The notes: generated by a model not told the origin, from the letters alone. Shown: positions 6,662 to 16,246, counted from the stretch's first letter. The stretch is DNA of 37,234 nt from DAOPMC01 sp035392025 (GCA_035392025.1 DAOPMC010000008.1:1-37234), one strand, 5' to 3'. Numbers and translations: made by a program.

Positions 6662-8705
6662 ATTTACCTCCTACTATTTTATTATCTATTTTTAAACACC
6701 TATCAAATAAATCTATACTAGTTTTCCTATGACTAATTACAATTATTGTCTTATTTTTATATGTTTTAAACATCTTTTCTAAAATAGATCTCTCTAATTT
6801 TTGATCTATTTCATTAAAACTTTCATCAAATACTATAATATTACTATTTCTAAGAAGTGCCCTAGCGATAAGAATCCTTTTTTTCTCACCGCCGCTTAAG
6901 TTTACTCCTTGTTCTTCAATAAAATAATTTAAACTTTTTTCTTTTAATAGATCATTAAGGCCAACTATATTACAAACTTCATCTAAATTATTTGAAAATT
7001 TACTACCAATAATAATATTATTTTTAATAGTATCGCTAAATAGTTTATCATTTTGCGATACATAGGTAATATTTTCTCTTACAACATATGAATTAATCTT
7101 GGAAAGATTTTCACCATTTAACAGAATCTTCCCTTTATAGTCTTTTATATACTTCATTATAATTTTAATAAGAGTTGATTTCCCCGATCCAGATTTACCA
7201 GATACTAGGACTTTATCACCTTCTTTAATATTTAGATTAAGATTGTTAAATACTATCTTATTCCCATATGAAAATGATAAATTTTTGCATTCAATATTTT
7301 TATAACTTTTATAATTACTATTTGACAAGTTTTCTTCAGAAATATCATAAATATCTAATACTCTATTTATTCCAACAATATAATTTTTTAACACCACTAA
7401 GTTATCAACTATATCATTTAAAGAACTACTAAATATTAGATATAAGCTTTCAAATAAAACTAAATCGTATAAAGACATCTCTCCTTTTATAATCATAATT
7501 GCCGATGACAGTATCATAAGTACAAAGAATATATCTTGTATTAAATCTTTTTTAAGACTAAAGCTATTGTAAATTTTATTATAATTTTTAATGTCATCTA
7601 AATAATTTTGATATTTATTATTTAAATTTTCAGTAATTTTGTCATAAATATTTAAATTTTTAATTACTTCAACTGATGATAACACTTCTAACAAATAAGA
7701 AGTTAGAAGCATACTAGTTCTTTTTAGTTTAACAAAGAGATTATAAAAGAAATTATTATAATTTTTTGATATTAGAAATAAAATTATAAATAATAAAACT
7801 CCATAAATCATAAATGAAATATTAATGATGCTAAAAAATATAAATACACTACTCAACATCGTAATATCAATTAATCCCACTAATAAGACTCTAATAATTG
7901 TATCTTTAAAATCTGCAAGATCACTAATAACTGAGAATATCTCTCCATCTGATTTACTCATTAGGTATTGATATGGGAGACGAAATAAATGTTTATATGT
8001 ATCAATTGTAACATTTTTATCAATATTAATACTTAGATTATCTATTATTTTATTTTTAAAATATCCTAATATATTTTTAATAATTGAAATTATTAAAAAT
8101 ATAAATGCTAAAATGTACAAATATTTATTATTATTAATAGTTTCTAACATACTTCTTAGATAAAAACTAAACAAAAGCGAAAATAGTATGACACATAATG
8201 ATAATACAAATGATTTAGCAATTAATTTTTTATTAGCTATTATTATTTTTTTAATAAATAATTTAAATCGCAAGTCCTTAATCTTAACCTTTTTATTATC
8301 CTTATCAAATAAAATAAATACTTTTGAAGATTTATGTTCAAATTCTTCAAATGTCATATCTACAATTCCTACAGCAGGATCACCTATTAATAAAGTTTTA
8401 TTTTCAAAATTAATTTTATAGATTACAACAAAATGTAGATAATTATTTTCTAAAATAAAGTGAGCCACAGCAGGAAATTTTTCTATTTTTCTAAAATCAC
8501 CTGCTACTCCAATTGCACTAACACCTAATTTTTTGCTAGCATTTATTAGATTAAGTGCATTAGTTCCTTCGCTATTTGATTTAGTCATAACTCTTAATTT
8601 TTCCATTGATACATCAATTCCATGGTAACTAAGTATCATAGAAAGACAACATATGCCACAATCACTTTTACCATTTTGTATAATTATAGGATAATCTTTA
8701 AACAC
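6645..8705 (-). CDS. Peptidase-containing ABC transporter (C39, bacteriocin/peptide export)
   Basis: A 686-residue exporter that both cleaves double-glycine leaders and transports the mature peptide. The N-terminal C39 domain (about 1-135) shows Gln10 (oxyanion), Cys16 in DCGICC, His91 in LHFVV and Asp109 in IGDP, all catalytic positions intact. Residues ~155-440 hold about six membrane helices. The C-terminal ATPase has Walker A GKSGSGKST, signature LSGGEKKR, Walker B NIIVFDES and the H-loop VISHRK. Its substrates are almost certainly the two peptides encoded immediately downstream. No HlyD-type accessory gene is present. A terminator for rseP lies upstream; GGGAGGG precedes the ATG. No clear promoter was found in the 36-base gap. 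Confidence 0.94.
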   Translation of the reverse strand: MFKDYPIIIQNGKSDCGICCLSMILSYHGIDVSMEKLRVMTKSNSEGTNALNLINASKKLGVSAIGVAGDFRKIEKFPAVAHFILENNYLHFVVIYKINFENKTLLIGDPAVGIVDMTFEEFEHKSSKVFILFDKDNKKVKIKDLRFKLFIKKIIIANKKLIAKSFVLSLCVILFSLLFSFYLRSMLETINNNKYLYILAFIFLIISIIKNILGYFKNKIIDNLSINIDKNVTIDTYKHLFRLPYQYLMSKSDGEIFSVISDLADFKDTIIRVLLVGLIDITMLSSVFIFFSIINISFMIYGVLLFIILFLISKNYNNFFYNLFVKLKRTSMLLTSYLLEVLSSVEVIKNLNIYDKITENLNNKYQNYLDDIKNYNKIYNSFSLKKDLIQDIFFVLMILSSAIMIIKGEMSLYDLVLFESLYLIFSSSLNDIVDNLVVLKNYIVGINRVLDIYDISEENLSNSNYKSYKNIECKNLSFSYGNKIVFNNLNLNIKEGDKVLVSGKSGSGKSTLIKIIMKYIKDYKGKILLNGENLSKINSYVVRENITYVSQNDKLFSDTIKNNIIIGSKFSNNLDEVCNIVGLNDLLKEKSLNYFIEEQGVNLSGGEKKRILIARALLRNSNIIVFDESFNEIDQKLERSILEKMFKTYKNKTIIVISHRKTSIDLFDRCLKIDNKIVGGKYEKVK

Positions 8706-8741
8706 TTTTTTCCCTCCCTATAATTATTATTACAACAAAAT

Positions 8742-8763
8742 AAAAAAGAACCTAAATGGTTCT
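8742..8763 (-). terminator. Terminator of cdsA-rseP
   Basis: AGAACC / GGTTCT with a five-base loop followed by six Ts on the minus strand; the 5' arm includes part of the rseP stop codon. Confidence 0.85.
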
Positions 8764-9814
8764 AAAATAATTTCAAAATATCATTAAACGTGACATAAAC
8801 AATTAACAATATGATAAGAATAAATCCTACTGTATGAATAATATTTTCTACTTTTGGATTAACTGGAGACCCTTTTATCTTTTCAATAAATAAGAATAAG
8901 ATTCTACCACCATCAAATGCTGGGAATGGTATTAAATTTATAACTCCTACATTAATACTTAAAAATGCAATCAAAGATAGTATAGAGGCCATTCCATATG
9001 TCTTAGCTTGTCCTACTACACCATATATCCCTACTGGCCCACTTAACTGATTAACCCCAATTTTACCAGTAAATAATCCACCAATCGTTACAAACATCTG
9101 TTTAAACAATGACCCAGCTTGTTCAAAAGTGTATTTTACAATATTTATAAATCCCTTTGTAGGCTTAGGAGACATTCCTATTCCAAATAAATAACTTGTC
9201 TGTTTATCTACCACTATTTTCTCAGCAGTTATTACATATTTTCTAGTGGTAGCCTCACCATCTTTTAATACTGTAAAAGTAACAGGTTCTGATTTGTCTG
9301 TTATGGCTAAATATAACTGAATATCATCAACATATTTAACCTTATAATTATTGATTTTAACTATCTTATCTCCTGCTTCAAGACCTGCCTCATATGCCGG
9401 AGTATTTTCTGCAATTTCAGATAGTACTGGAGTCATATCCTTGCCACCATATATTAAACCTATTGCAAAAATTAAAAGTATGGCAAATATAAAATTAAAT
9501 CCTGCTCCAAAAAACAAAACTAAAAATCTTTGAAAGACATTTTTATCTTGAAGAGTTTTGCCCTTATATTTTTTTCTTACTTCGTCTATCTCAACTTCTT
9601 CTCCCGCAAGAGATACAAATCCGCCAAGTGGTATCGCTCTAATTGAATATCTAATATCGGTTTTCTTTGAAACTTTACTAAATATTTTAGGTCCCATACC
9701 AATTGCAAATTCATGAACATGAACTCCTGTAAGTCTTGCAAATAAATAATGTCCAAACTCATGAACTAATATAATTAACCCCAATATGAGTATAAATAAC
9801 AATAATGTTCCCAT
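8762..9814 (-). CDS. rseP: RseP/RasP family site-2 intramembrane protease
   Basis: Membrane zinc protease that cuts anti-sigma factors and remnant signal peptides inside the bilayer. The first helix carries HEFGH (residues 18-22), the second metal site is FDGG in FPAFDGGR near residue 300, and a PDZ domain lies between (EAGLEAGDKIVKIN near 145). GPVGIYG is also typical. At 350 residues it is slightly shorter than RasP of Bacillus. It follows cdsA by eight bases; the dxr gene often found between the two is absent. Confidence 0.95.
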   Translation of the reverse strand: MGTLLLFILILGLIILVHEFGHYLFARLTGVHVHEFAIGMGPKIFSKVSKKTDIRYSIRAIPLGGFVSLAGEEVEIDEVRKKYKGKTLQDKNVFQRFLVLFFGAGFNFIFAILLIFAIGLIYGGKDMTPVLSEIAENTPAYEAGLEAGDKIVKINNYKVKYVDDIQLYLAITDKSEPVTFTVLKDGEATTRKYVITAEKIVVDKQTSYLFGIGMSPKPTKGFINIVKYTFEQAGSLFKQMFVTIGGLFTGKIGVNQLSGPVGIYGVVGQAKTYGMASILSLIAFLSINVGVINLIPFPAFDGGRILFLFIEKIKGSPVNPKVENIIHTVGFILIILLIVYVTFNDILKLF

Positions 9815-9822
9815 AATACCTC

Positions 9823-10623
9823 CTATAATAATCCCATGATAACTGAAAATGCCAATATAACAAATAATATGCTATCCAATCTGTCAAGTATTCCTCCATG
9901 TCCTGGAATCATATTAGAATAATCTTTTTTACCATAATATCTTTTGATACTAGAAAATACCAAATCACCACATTGACCAACTAGAGATAATAAGAATGTA
10001 ATTACAACAATTAGTATGATATTAACCTCTGGATTTATTACAACAATATAATATAGTGATGGAATAATAGTTCCCATAATAGTTCCACCAACTAGCCCCT
10101 CTACTGTTTTTTTAGGTGATATCTTCTCACAAAGTTTAGTTTTACCAACAAAGTATCCTGTAAAGTAGGCAAATGTATCACTCATAATTGTAATTAACGC
10201 TACATATAATATGTATGAGACATCTAAATTTCTAAACTCAACAAATAAATTAAAGGCAAGCCCTAAGAAAACAACTGTACCAATTAAATAAAAGGCATCT
10301 GTAATATTATATTTTTCATTATCATTAATAAATACAAGTGGTAGCAAAAATAGTAAGAAAAATATTGACATAATGCTATCATCAATTACAAAATGTAAAC
10401 TAGCTTCTAATACATTTGAAAATAGCATAAGAAGTACCATAATATATGTAAATATTTTCATAAATTTTGGAAATTCTTTTTTTGTTTCTCTTATCCTTAA
10501 TAACTCCCATGTACCACCAACTGCAAGAAGAGCAGAAAGAATAGTCCAGTACCAACCACCTAAATATAATATTGTTCCGGCACCAATTAGCATAACTATT
10601 GCACTTATAATTCTTGTTTTCAT
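9823..10623 (-). CDS. cdsA: Phosphatidate cytidylyltransferase
   Basis: Makes CDP-diacylglycerol from phosphatidic acid and CTP, the branch point of phospholipid synthesis; it supplies the substrate used by PgsA (27170-27781). Eight or so membrane helices are visible and the C-terminal family signature is complete: SSIKRYYGKKDYSNMIPGHG then GILDRLD. The ATG at 10623 is preferred because GGTG sits just upstream; an in-frame ATG at 10632 is less well placed. Followed directly by rseP. Confidence 0.95.
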   Translation of the reverse strand: MKTRIISAIVMLIGAGTILYLGGWYWTILSALLAVGGTWELLRIRETKKEFPKFMKIFTYIMVLLMLFSNVLEASLHFVIDDSIMSIFFLLFLLPLVFINDNEKYNITDAFYLIGTVVFLGLAFNLFVEFRNLDVSYILYVALITIMSDTFAYFTGYFVGKTKLCEKISPKKTVEGLVGGTIMGTIIPSLYYIVVINPEVNIILIVVITFLLSLVGQCGDLVFSSIKRYYGKKDYSNMIPGHGGILDRLDSILFVILAFSVIMGLL

Positions 10624-10642
10624 ATTCACCATCCTAACATCA

Positions 10643-10671
10643 ATTATAATACACTAAGAAAATTATAACAA
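10643..10671 (-). promoter_or_regulatory. Promoter of cdsA-rseP
   Basis: -35 TTGTTA, 17-base spacer, -10 TATAAT on the minus strand, about 20 bases before the cdsA start. Confidence 0.6.
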
Positions 10672-10693
10672 TGATTATTTTTTTAAATAGGTA

Positions 10694-10722
10694 TTGCAAA
10701 ATATCAAAAAAAATGTTATCAT
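10694..10722 (+). promoter_or_regulatory. Promoter of tRNA-Pro
   Basis: -35 TTGCAA, 17-base spacer, -10 TATCAT, ending 12 bases before the tRNA 5' end. Confidence 0.65.
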
Positions 10723-10734
10723 CATACTTGTTAT

Positions 10735-10811
10735 CGGGAAGTGGCTCAACTTGGTAGAGCATCTGGTTTGGGACCAGAGGGTTGCAGGTTCAAATCCTGT
10801 CTTCCCGACCA
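10735..10811 (+). tRNA. tRNA-Pro (UGG anticodon)
   Basis: Acceptor stem CGGGAAG / CTTCCCG, anticodon arm TCTGG-TTTGGGA-CCAGA with anticodon TGG, T arm with GGTTCAAATCC, discriminator A and an encoded CCA end. The fold is complete and 77 bases long. Confidence 0.97.
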
Positions 10812-10820
10812 TTAGTTATT

Positions 10821-10840
10821 AAGTCTTTAAGACTTTTTTT
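10821..10840 (+). terminator. Terminator of tRNA-Pro
   Basis: AAGTCTT / AAGACTT around a single T, followed by a T run, ten bases after the tRNA. Confidence 0.7.
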
Positions 10841-10849
10841 ATTTGAAAA

Positions 10850-10876
10850 GGATATGCAAATCGCATATCCCTTTTT
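10850..10876. terminator. Terminator between tRNA-Pro and the ABC operon
   Basis: GGATATGC / GCATATCC with a five-base loop. A run of six Ts follows on the plus strand and four Ts on the minus strand, so it backs up the tRNA terminator and probably ends the convergent ABC operon. Confidence 0.75.
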
Positions 10877-10879
10877 TGA

Positions 10880-13336
10880 TTAATCTACATCATTTCTACT
10901 TAATATAGCTGCTGGGGTTTTTCTAAGTGTATTGGCAACAGGTAATAGACCAACTATTATATTAAATAGATAAATAATTAGAATTCCAAATATAATTATC
11001 TGGGCATTTAAAGCATACATACTTTCTAAATATTTTACTTTCATCAATTGGTTGATGACATAGATCATAAATATATACCCTAACATACTTGCCGTTGATG
11101 TGATTGCTATTATTTCTCCTAAAAACATCTTGTAAATATCTTTTTTCATAACACCAATTGCACGAAGAATACCAACTTCTTTAATTCTAGATAAAAATGA
11201 TGATCTAATAATTAAAAACATTTCTACAAATGATACAACTAAAATAATACTTGCAATAACTACCATAATAGTATTGTTATCTCTTTGTGTCTCTACATAT
11301 TCTTTTCTAGCCTTGGTATAGGAATCTTCAATGTTAACATTCTTTTCTTTAAATATGTTTAGTAATTCTTCTTTATTCTCCCCATACACAATTATATTAT
11401 TTTTATTTTCTATCAGGCTATATTTAACAGTATTATTATTTGTATACATTATATTAGATGAATATTTATCTGTATAATATCCAACTACTTTTAATTTAGT
11501 TCCATTTACTTTAACATCTATTCTCTTATTAAGTGGCATAGAATCCTTATTATCTATATTAACAACCACTTCATAATCTTTGCTAGGTTTTCTTCCTTTA
11601 GTAAGAGTTACTGAACCACTTTTAGTATTATAATCAATAACAGGTATCTCACTATTATCATTCTCAACTAAGCTATCAGTCTTATAATAACTATAAGAAT
11701 CATATGCATAGTTATTAGTCTGGGCAATCATATTTACAAAATTATCTTCATTTGTATAAATAGATGGATTGTTATTATCAATAATACCAACTATCTTAAA
11801 TTTTAAATATTTGCCAACAGACACTTCCCTATCAAGTAGATCTTCATCGTTAATAATTCCAATCTGCTTTGAAGAATATTCATCTAAGAATGCATCGATT
11901 ACCATTTTATCTAAAACAATCTCATTACTATTACTAGGCATTTTCCCCATGATAAGCTTATCTTCATTAATCATATTAATGCTTGCTAGAGAACCTTTAA
12001 TATAACTTATTGCATTTGATACTTGATAAAAATCTTTGTTAGTTATTTCTAGATTAATTATGGAGTCCCCTGGTAACAAGTAAGAAACCCCATCTAATTT
12101 CTCATACGCTAGATAGTCTTTTACTTCAACATCATTCATAACAATTGTTAAATAATCTCTATGCTGTTGAATAAAATCTTTATCATGAACACTTGAAACA
12201 CCTACTATATTACTTATTGAATATAAAATAAACATGGCAGATAAAGTAAATCCTAGAAGTAATAATTTTTTTAAGAATGTATAGTCAAAAATCTTTTTAA
12301 AACCATTTACTAAAAGCGTTATGGGATTAAAAATAGATGTATATTTAACCTTCTTATCTTTATTAGATAACTCTTCTAAATCAAATTTATAATTTTCATA
12401 ATCACTTTTAGATATTTTTTTGTAATGGTCATCTACAAATTCAATACTAGATGACTCGTCTATAACTTCAATTTTGTTATTAGTATTATTTTTGATATAT
12501 ATATTATTATTTCTAATTGCTATTTCAACATTTAACTCTTCTTCATTATCAGAGTAAAAATCAAGTTTACAATTATTTTTATTTATTTTATCATGGCTTT
12601 TAAAATCTTTTAAATAAATCTTATTGTCAAGACGATAATCTAAATCTTTTTCATGATTATTATCTTTATCAACTACAATTTTACCATCTTGTAATTCTAT
12701 AATTCTAGATGCATAAAAATATGCTAAATCTTTTTCATGAGTTACTAGTATAACTAATTTATCTTGTGAAATGGATTTAATAATATTCATAATTTCAATT
12801 GTGTTCTTACTATCAAGGTTACCTGTTGGCTCATCTGCTAAAATAATATTAGGATTTTTTACTATTGCTCTGGCTATTCCAACACGTTGTCTTTCTCCAC
12901 CAGATAGCATACCCGCTAATCTATTGCGATATCTATACATATTAACTTTTTCTAGGACATAGCTGACTCTTTTTTTAATTTCATCTTTATTTTTAAAGCC
13001 AATCATTCTTAAAGTAAGTGTCACATTATCATAAACAGTTATATTATCAATCAAATTATAGTCTTGAAAAATATAACCAATATTAACATTTCTTATTTTA
13101 TCTATTTTACTAGATGATCTTTTAGTAATTCTTTCATTATTAACATAAATCTTGCCACTATTTATTTTATCTAATCCACCAATTGTATTTAATAATGTCG
13201 TTTTACCACAACCAGAGGGGCCAAGAAGTGCCACTAATCCTTTATTACCCAAATTAAGTGAAGTATTGTCAATAACATGTATTTGATTCTTTCTTTTCTT
13301 ATTATAATACTTATTAACTTTTTCTAACTTCAACAT
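10880..13336 (-). CDS. MacB-like ABC transporter, ATPase fused to FtsX-type permease (second of pair)
   Basis: An 818-residue fusion. Residues 1-220 are a LolD/MacB-type ATPase: Walker A GPSGCGKT (39-46), signature LSGGERQR near 144, Walker B IILADEP and H-loop VTHEKD. A charged linker (about 230-350) leads to one membrane helix near 360, a large outer domain, and three C-terminal helices with the FtsX pattern (ILVVSFVEMFLIIRSSFLSR, then KEVGILRAIGV). This is MacB topology, a mechanotransmission pump moving peptides or lipids outside the membrane rather than through it. It starts two bases after the stop of a similar gene, so the pair probably forms a heterodimer. Substrate unknown; antimicrobial peptide resistance or export is plausible. 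Confidence 0.88.
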   Translation of the reverse strand: MLKLEKVNKYYNKKRKNQIHVIDNTSLNLGNKGLVALLGPSGCGKTTLLNTIGGLDKINSGKIYVNNERITKRSSSKIDKIRNVNIGYIFQDYNLIDNITVYDNVTLTLRMIGFKNKDEIKKRVSYVLEKVNMYRYRNRLAGMLSGGERQRVGIARAIVKNPNIILADEPTGNLDSKNTIEIMNIIKSISQDKLVILVTHEKDLAYFYASRIIELQDGKIVVDKDNNHEKDLDYRLDNKIYLKDFKSHDKINKNNCKLDFYSDNEEELNVEIAIRNNNIYIKNNTNNKIEVIDESSSIEFVDDHYKKISKSDYENYKFDLEELSNKDKKVKYTSIFNPITLLVNGFKKIFDYTFLKKLLLLGFTLSAMFILYSISNIVGVSSVHDKDFIQQHRDYLTIVMNDVEVKDYLAYEKLDGVSYLLPGDSIINLEITNKDFYQVSNAISYIKGSLASINMINEDKLIMGKMPSNSNEIVLDKMVIDAFLDEYSSKQIGIINDEDLLDREVSVGKYLKFKIVGIIDNNNPSIYTNEDNFVNMIAQTNNYAYDSYSYYKTDSLVENDNSEIPVIDYNTKSGSVTLTKGRKPSKDYEVVVNIDNKDSMPLNKRIDVKVNGTKLKVVGYYTDKYSSNIMYTNNNTVKYSLIENKNNIIVYGENKEELLNIFKEKNVNIEDSYTKARKEYVETQRDNNTIMVVIASIILVVSFVEMFLIIRSSFLSRIKEVGILRAIGVMKKDIYKMFLGEIIAITSTASMLGYIFMIYVINQLMKVKYLESMYALNAQIIIFGILIIYLFNIIVGLLPVANTLRKTPAAILSRNDVD

Positions 13337-13338
13337 AT

Positions 13339-15564
13339 TTACACCTCTTCCCTATATGTAAGCATAACTGAAGATTTAAACATCTTATTTGCAAACTTAT
13401 GTGATATTAAAAGTGACATAATAATAAGAATTAGATATACAATAAAATAATCATATATTTTTAAATATTCTATTAAATCATAAATATATTTCATATTAAT
13501 AACTTCATTTCTAACTAACAGCACTAATATCAAAAATACTACATATGCAATATTAACTACAACTAGCATTTCCATATTAAGTAACTGTCTTGATATTTTC
13601 TTAGAAGCTCCTAAAATTCTAATCGTTGAAAAATATATATTTCTAGATTTTAATATAAGTTTAATAATAAAGTATGATATAAAGAATAGTCCAACAATTA
13701 CTATTGCTACAATTACTACTCTAAATATTGCAAATATTTCTTCTTCCCCTTCAAATGGATTAGTAATAGTATCTTTTACATATAAAGTCTTTAAACCTAA
13801 AGATTCTAACTCTTTAATAGTATCTGAAACATTACTTGCACTTTTTACAAATACACTGCTCTGATAAGTATCACTAGTATATAAACTATTAAAATCATCT
13901 ATATTTATAAATATTGTTGAAGAATCATAATAATCTTTTTTTAATCCTGTTAGTTTGGTAAAAGTTTTAGAATTATAAGTATTTGTAACTTTTAAATTAA
14001 TATTATCTTCATAATAAATATTGCTTATTTTTATATTTAATGTAGCATTCTTGCATGCAAATTTATTACATAAATAATTGAATTCTTCTGGAAATAATGC
14101 TTTCCCTTTCGCAACTTTACTATTTGCAACTACTGTATAATATAGTCCACTCCAGTCATTAGATGGATATATTTTTTTGTTTAGTGTCATTGCCATAGTA
14201 CTATACTTTTCATTATTTTGATTTCTTAATTCGTGCATTATATCTTCACTTAAATAAAATTTATATGAATTGCTATCATCAACATAACTGATACCAACTA
14301 TTTTTATTTTTGGGGAAAGATTAGTGCTTTTGGTATCTCCGTCTATACTAATTGCTATTTCTTGATTTAAAATATTTTCCTCATTAGATGTAAAATACCA
14401 ATCATTAGCAGCAACTACAATTACTACTTCGTTAGCATTTTCTGGCATTCTTCCCACATCAATAGTATCATTAAATCCATTAATTAGATGGGAACTACCA
14501 TATAACCATAAATCATCATCATTTGTTGCCATAACATTCATATCTAAAAGTATATCATCCTTAAAAATACTATCAATATTTTCTATGGCAGATATCTTTT
14601 CATAATCATTATCCGTAAATGTAGTATTATCACTTTTTTTAATAATGATTCTCTTTTCCTCACTATTAGAAAAATAATTAGTATATCCTACATTGGAAAA
14701 TACATTATCACTTTTTTGCATACTAGCATATTGTGACATTACTACAATTACAATAAAGAAATAAACCAAAAATAATAATAAAAATTTAGGTATGATATTA
14801 AAAGTATTCCTAAATGCTATCCCAATTCTATTAGGAATAGTGATGTTTTTATAATTCATTTCTTTAGCAGAATCTTGTTCTTTTACTTTTTTAATTATTT
14901 TATCTTCAATAATTCTACCATCATGCATTTTAATTTTACGAGTTGCATACTCTTCAATCTGTTCAAAATTATGAGTAACTACCACTACTAATTTACCTTT
15001 AGATACCTTATGTAAAATTTTAAGTACGCTTTCTGCCGATTTTGCATCAAGATTACCTGTTGGTTCATCTGCAACAATAATTGGGGTATCTTTTGCAAGT
15101 GCTCTTGCTATTGCAACCCTTTGCTTTTGACCACCTGATAATTTTGAAACTTTAGTGTTCTTATACTTAGTAAGTTCCACTTCTTTTATGATATCTAACA
15201 CTTTTTCTTTTATTTCTTTTCTTTTGTAACCATTTAATAGTAGAACAAGTTCTATATTTTGATAAACAGTATAGCTATTGATCAAATTAAAATGTTGAAA
15301 AATATTACCAATATATTTTCTACGATAGTCTTCTAAATCTTTCTCATTATAGTGGCTTGTCTCTTCCCCATTTACATACATTTCTCCTTCTTCATAACTA
15401 TCAAGTCCAGAGATAACATTCAATAATGTCGATTTACCACTTCCAGATTCTCCAGTTATGGCAACAAACTCACCCATATTTAATTCTAAATTTATTTTAT
15501 TAAATCCACTAGCAATAACACCTCTACTGTAATAAAACTTAGAAACATTCTTTAATTTTAACAT
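13339..15564 (-). CDS. MacB-like ABC transporter, ATPase fused to FtsX-type permease (first of pair)
   Basis: A 741-residue fusion with the same layout as its downstream neighbour: ATPase at 1-215 (Walker A GESGSGKS at 38-45, signature LSGGQKQR near 142, Walker B PIIVADEPTG), a first membrane helix near 255-275, an outer domain of roughly 370 residues, then an FtsX-type membrane part containing RILGASKKISRQ. The two proteins differ widely outside the ATPase, which argues for distinct halves of one heterodimeric transporter rather than recent duplicates. GGAG precedes the ATG. It is transcribed from a promoter facing that of the PAP2 gene. Confidence 0.88.
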   Translation of the reverse strand: MLKLKNVSKFYYSRGVIASGFNKINLELNMGEFVAITGESGSGKSTLLNVISGLDSYEEGEMYVNGEETSHYNEKDLEDYRRKYIGNIFQHFNLINSYTVYQNIELVLLLNGYKRKEIKEKVLDIIKEVELTKYKNTKVSKLSGGQKQRVAIARALAKDTPIIVADEPTGNLDAKSAESVLKILHKVSKGKLVVVVTHNFEQIEEYATRKIKMHDGRIIEDKIIKKVKEQDSAKEMNYKNITIPNRIGIAFRNTFNIIPKFLLLFLVYFFIVIVVMSQYASMQKSDNVFSNVGYTNYFSNSEEKRIIIKKSDNTTFTDNDYEKISAIENIDSIFKDDILLDMNVMATNDDDLWLYGSSHLINGFNDTIDVGRMPENANEVVIVVAANDWYFTSNEENILNQEIAISIDGDTKSTNLSPKIKIVGISYVDDSNSYKFYLSEDIMHELRNQNNEKYSTMAMTLNKKIYPSNDWSGLYYTVVANSKVAKGKALFPEEFNYLCNKFACKNATLNIKISNIYYEDNINLKVTNTYNSKTFTKLTGLKKDYYDSSTIFINIDDFNSLYTSDTYQSSVFVKSASNVSDTIKELESLGLKTLYVKDTITNPFEGEEEIFAIFRVVIVAIVIVGLFFISYFIIKLILKSRNIYFSTIRILGASKKISRQLLNMEMLVVVNIAYVVFLILVLLVRNEVINMKYIYDLIEYLKIYDYFIVYLILIIMSLLISHKFANKMFKSSVMLTYREEV

Positions 15565-15582
15565 ATTATCAACTCCATAGTA

Positions 15583-15612
15583 ATTGTACTATATATTATG
15601 ATAAAAGTCTAA
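15583..15612 (-). promoter_or_regulatory. Putative promoter of the MacB-like operon
   Basis: -35 TTAGAC (15607-15612), 18-base spacer, -10 TACAAT (15583-15588) on the minus strand. The -35 forms an inverted repeat with the -35 of the divergent PAP2 gene. Confidence 0.5.
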
Positions 15613-15622
15613 TAAGATAATT

Positions 15623-15651
15623 TAGACAAAATTGCTTTATATGTGTATAAT
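15623..15651 (+). promoter_or_regulatory. Promoter of the PAP2 phosphatase gene
   Basis: -35 TAGACA, 17-base spacer, -10 TATAAT. The -10 ends only seven bases before the most likely start codon (15659), so the expected transcript is leaderless or nearly so. Confidence 0.6.
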
Positions 15652-15658
15652 TGATGTT

Positions 15659-16192
15659 ATGGAAGTAGTAAACAATATTGACTTTAAAATTCTTAATTTT
15701 ATTTATGATAATTTACATTGCACTTTTCTTAATAAAACTATGCCCATAATATCTAAATTAGGTGATATTGGAATTATTTTTATAGTTGTTGCAATTGTTT
15801 TAATATGTTTTAAAAAATATCGAAAAATTGGTTTTACAATGCTTTTATCATTAATTATTGGTTCTATCTTGTGTAATTTAATTATGAAACCATTGTTTGC
15901 AAGAATAAGACCATATGATATTAATACTGCTATTAATTTAATAATTAACAAACTGAATGATTTTTCATTTCCATCAGGACATACGATAGCAGCTTTTGAA
16001 TGTGCAACTGTTATATATTTATATAATAAGAAACTAAGTATACCTTTTATTATATTAGCATTTCTTATAGCATTTTCTAGATTATATTTATACGTTCATT
16101 ATCCAAGTGATATATTTGCAAGTATTATTTTGGGTATAATAGTTGGATATATTTCTTTCATTATCATAAAAAAAATTAAAAAAGATAAATGA
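15659..16192 (+). CDS. PAP2 family membrane phosphatase
   Basis: A 177-residue membrane protein with the three acid-phosphatase motifs: KPLFARIRP (KxxxxxxRP), PSGH, and SRLYLYVHYPSD (SRxxxxxHxxxD). Five or six helices are seen. Family members dephosphorylate undecaprenyl pyrophosphate, phosphatidylglycerol phosphate or phosphatidic acid; the sequence does not decide which. Earlier in-frame starts fall inside the promoter, and no Shine-Dalgarno precedes the ATG at 15659, consistent with leaderless translation. It diverges from the ABC operon. Confidence 0.88.
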   Translation: MEVVNNIDFKILNFIYDNLHCTFLNKTMPIISKLGDIGIIFIVVAIVLICFKKYRKIGFTMLLSLIIGSILCNLIMKPLFARIRPYDINTAINLIINKLNDFSFPSGHTIAAFECATVIYLYNKKLSIPFIILAFLIAFSRLYLYVHYPSDIFASIILGIIVGYISFIIIKKIKKDK

Positions 16193-16193
16193 C

Positions 16194-16222
16194 TTGTTAT
16201 TTACCTTTTTTAATGCTATTAT
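16194..16222 (+). promoter_or_regulatory. Promoter of prs
   Basis: -35 TTGTTA, 17-base spacer, -10 TATTAT, 24 bases before the prs start; TAGGAG at about 16235 is the ribosome binding site. Confidence 0.6.
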
Positions 16223-16246
16223 CAGGATATATAGTAGGAGTTTTAT

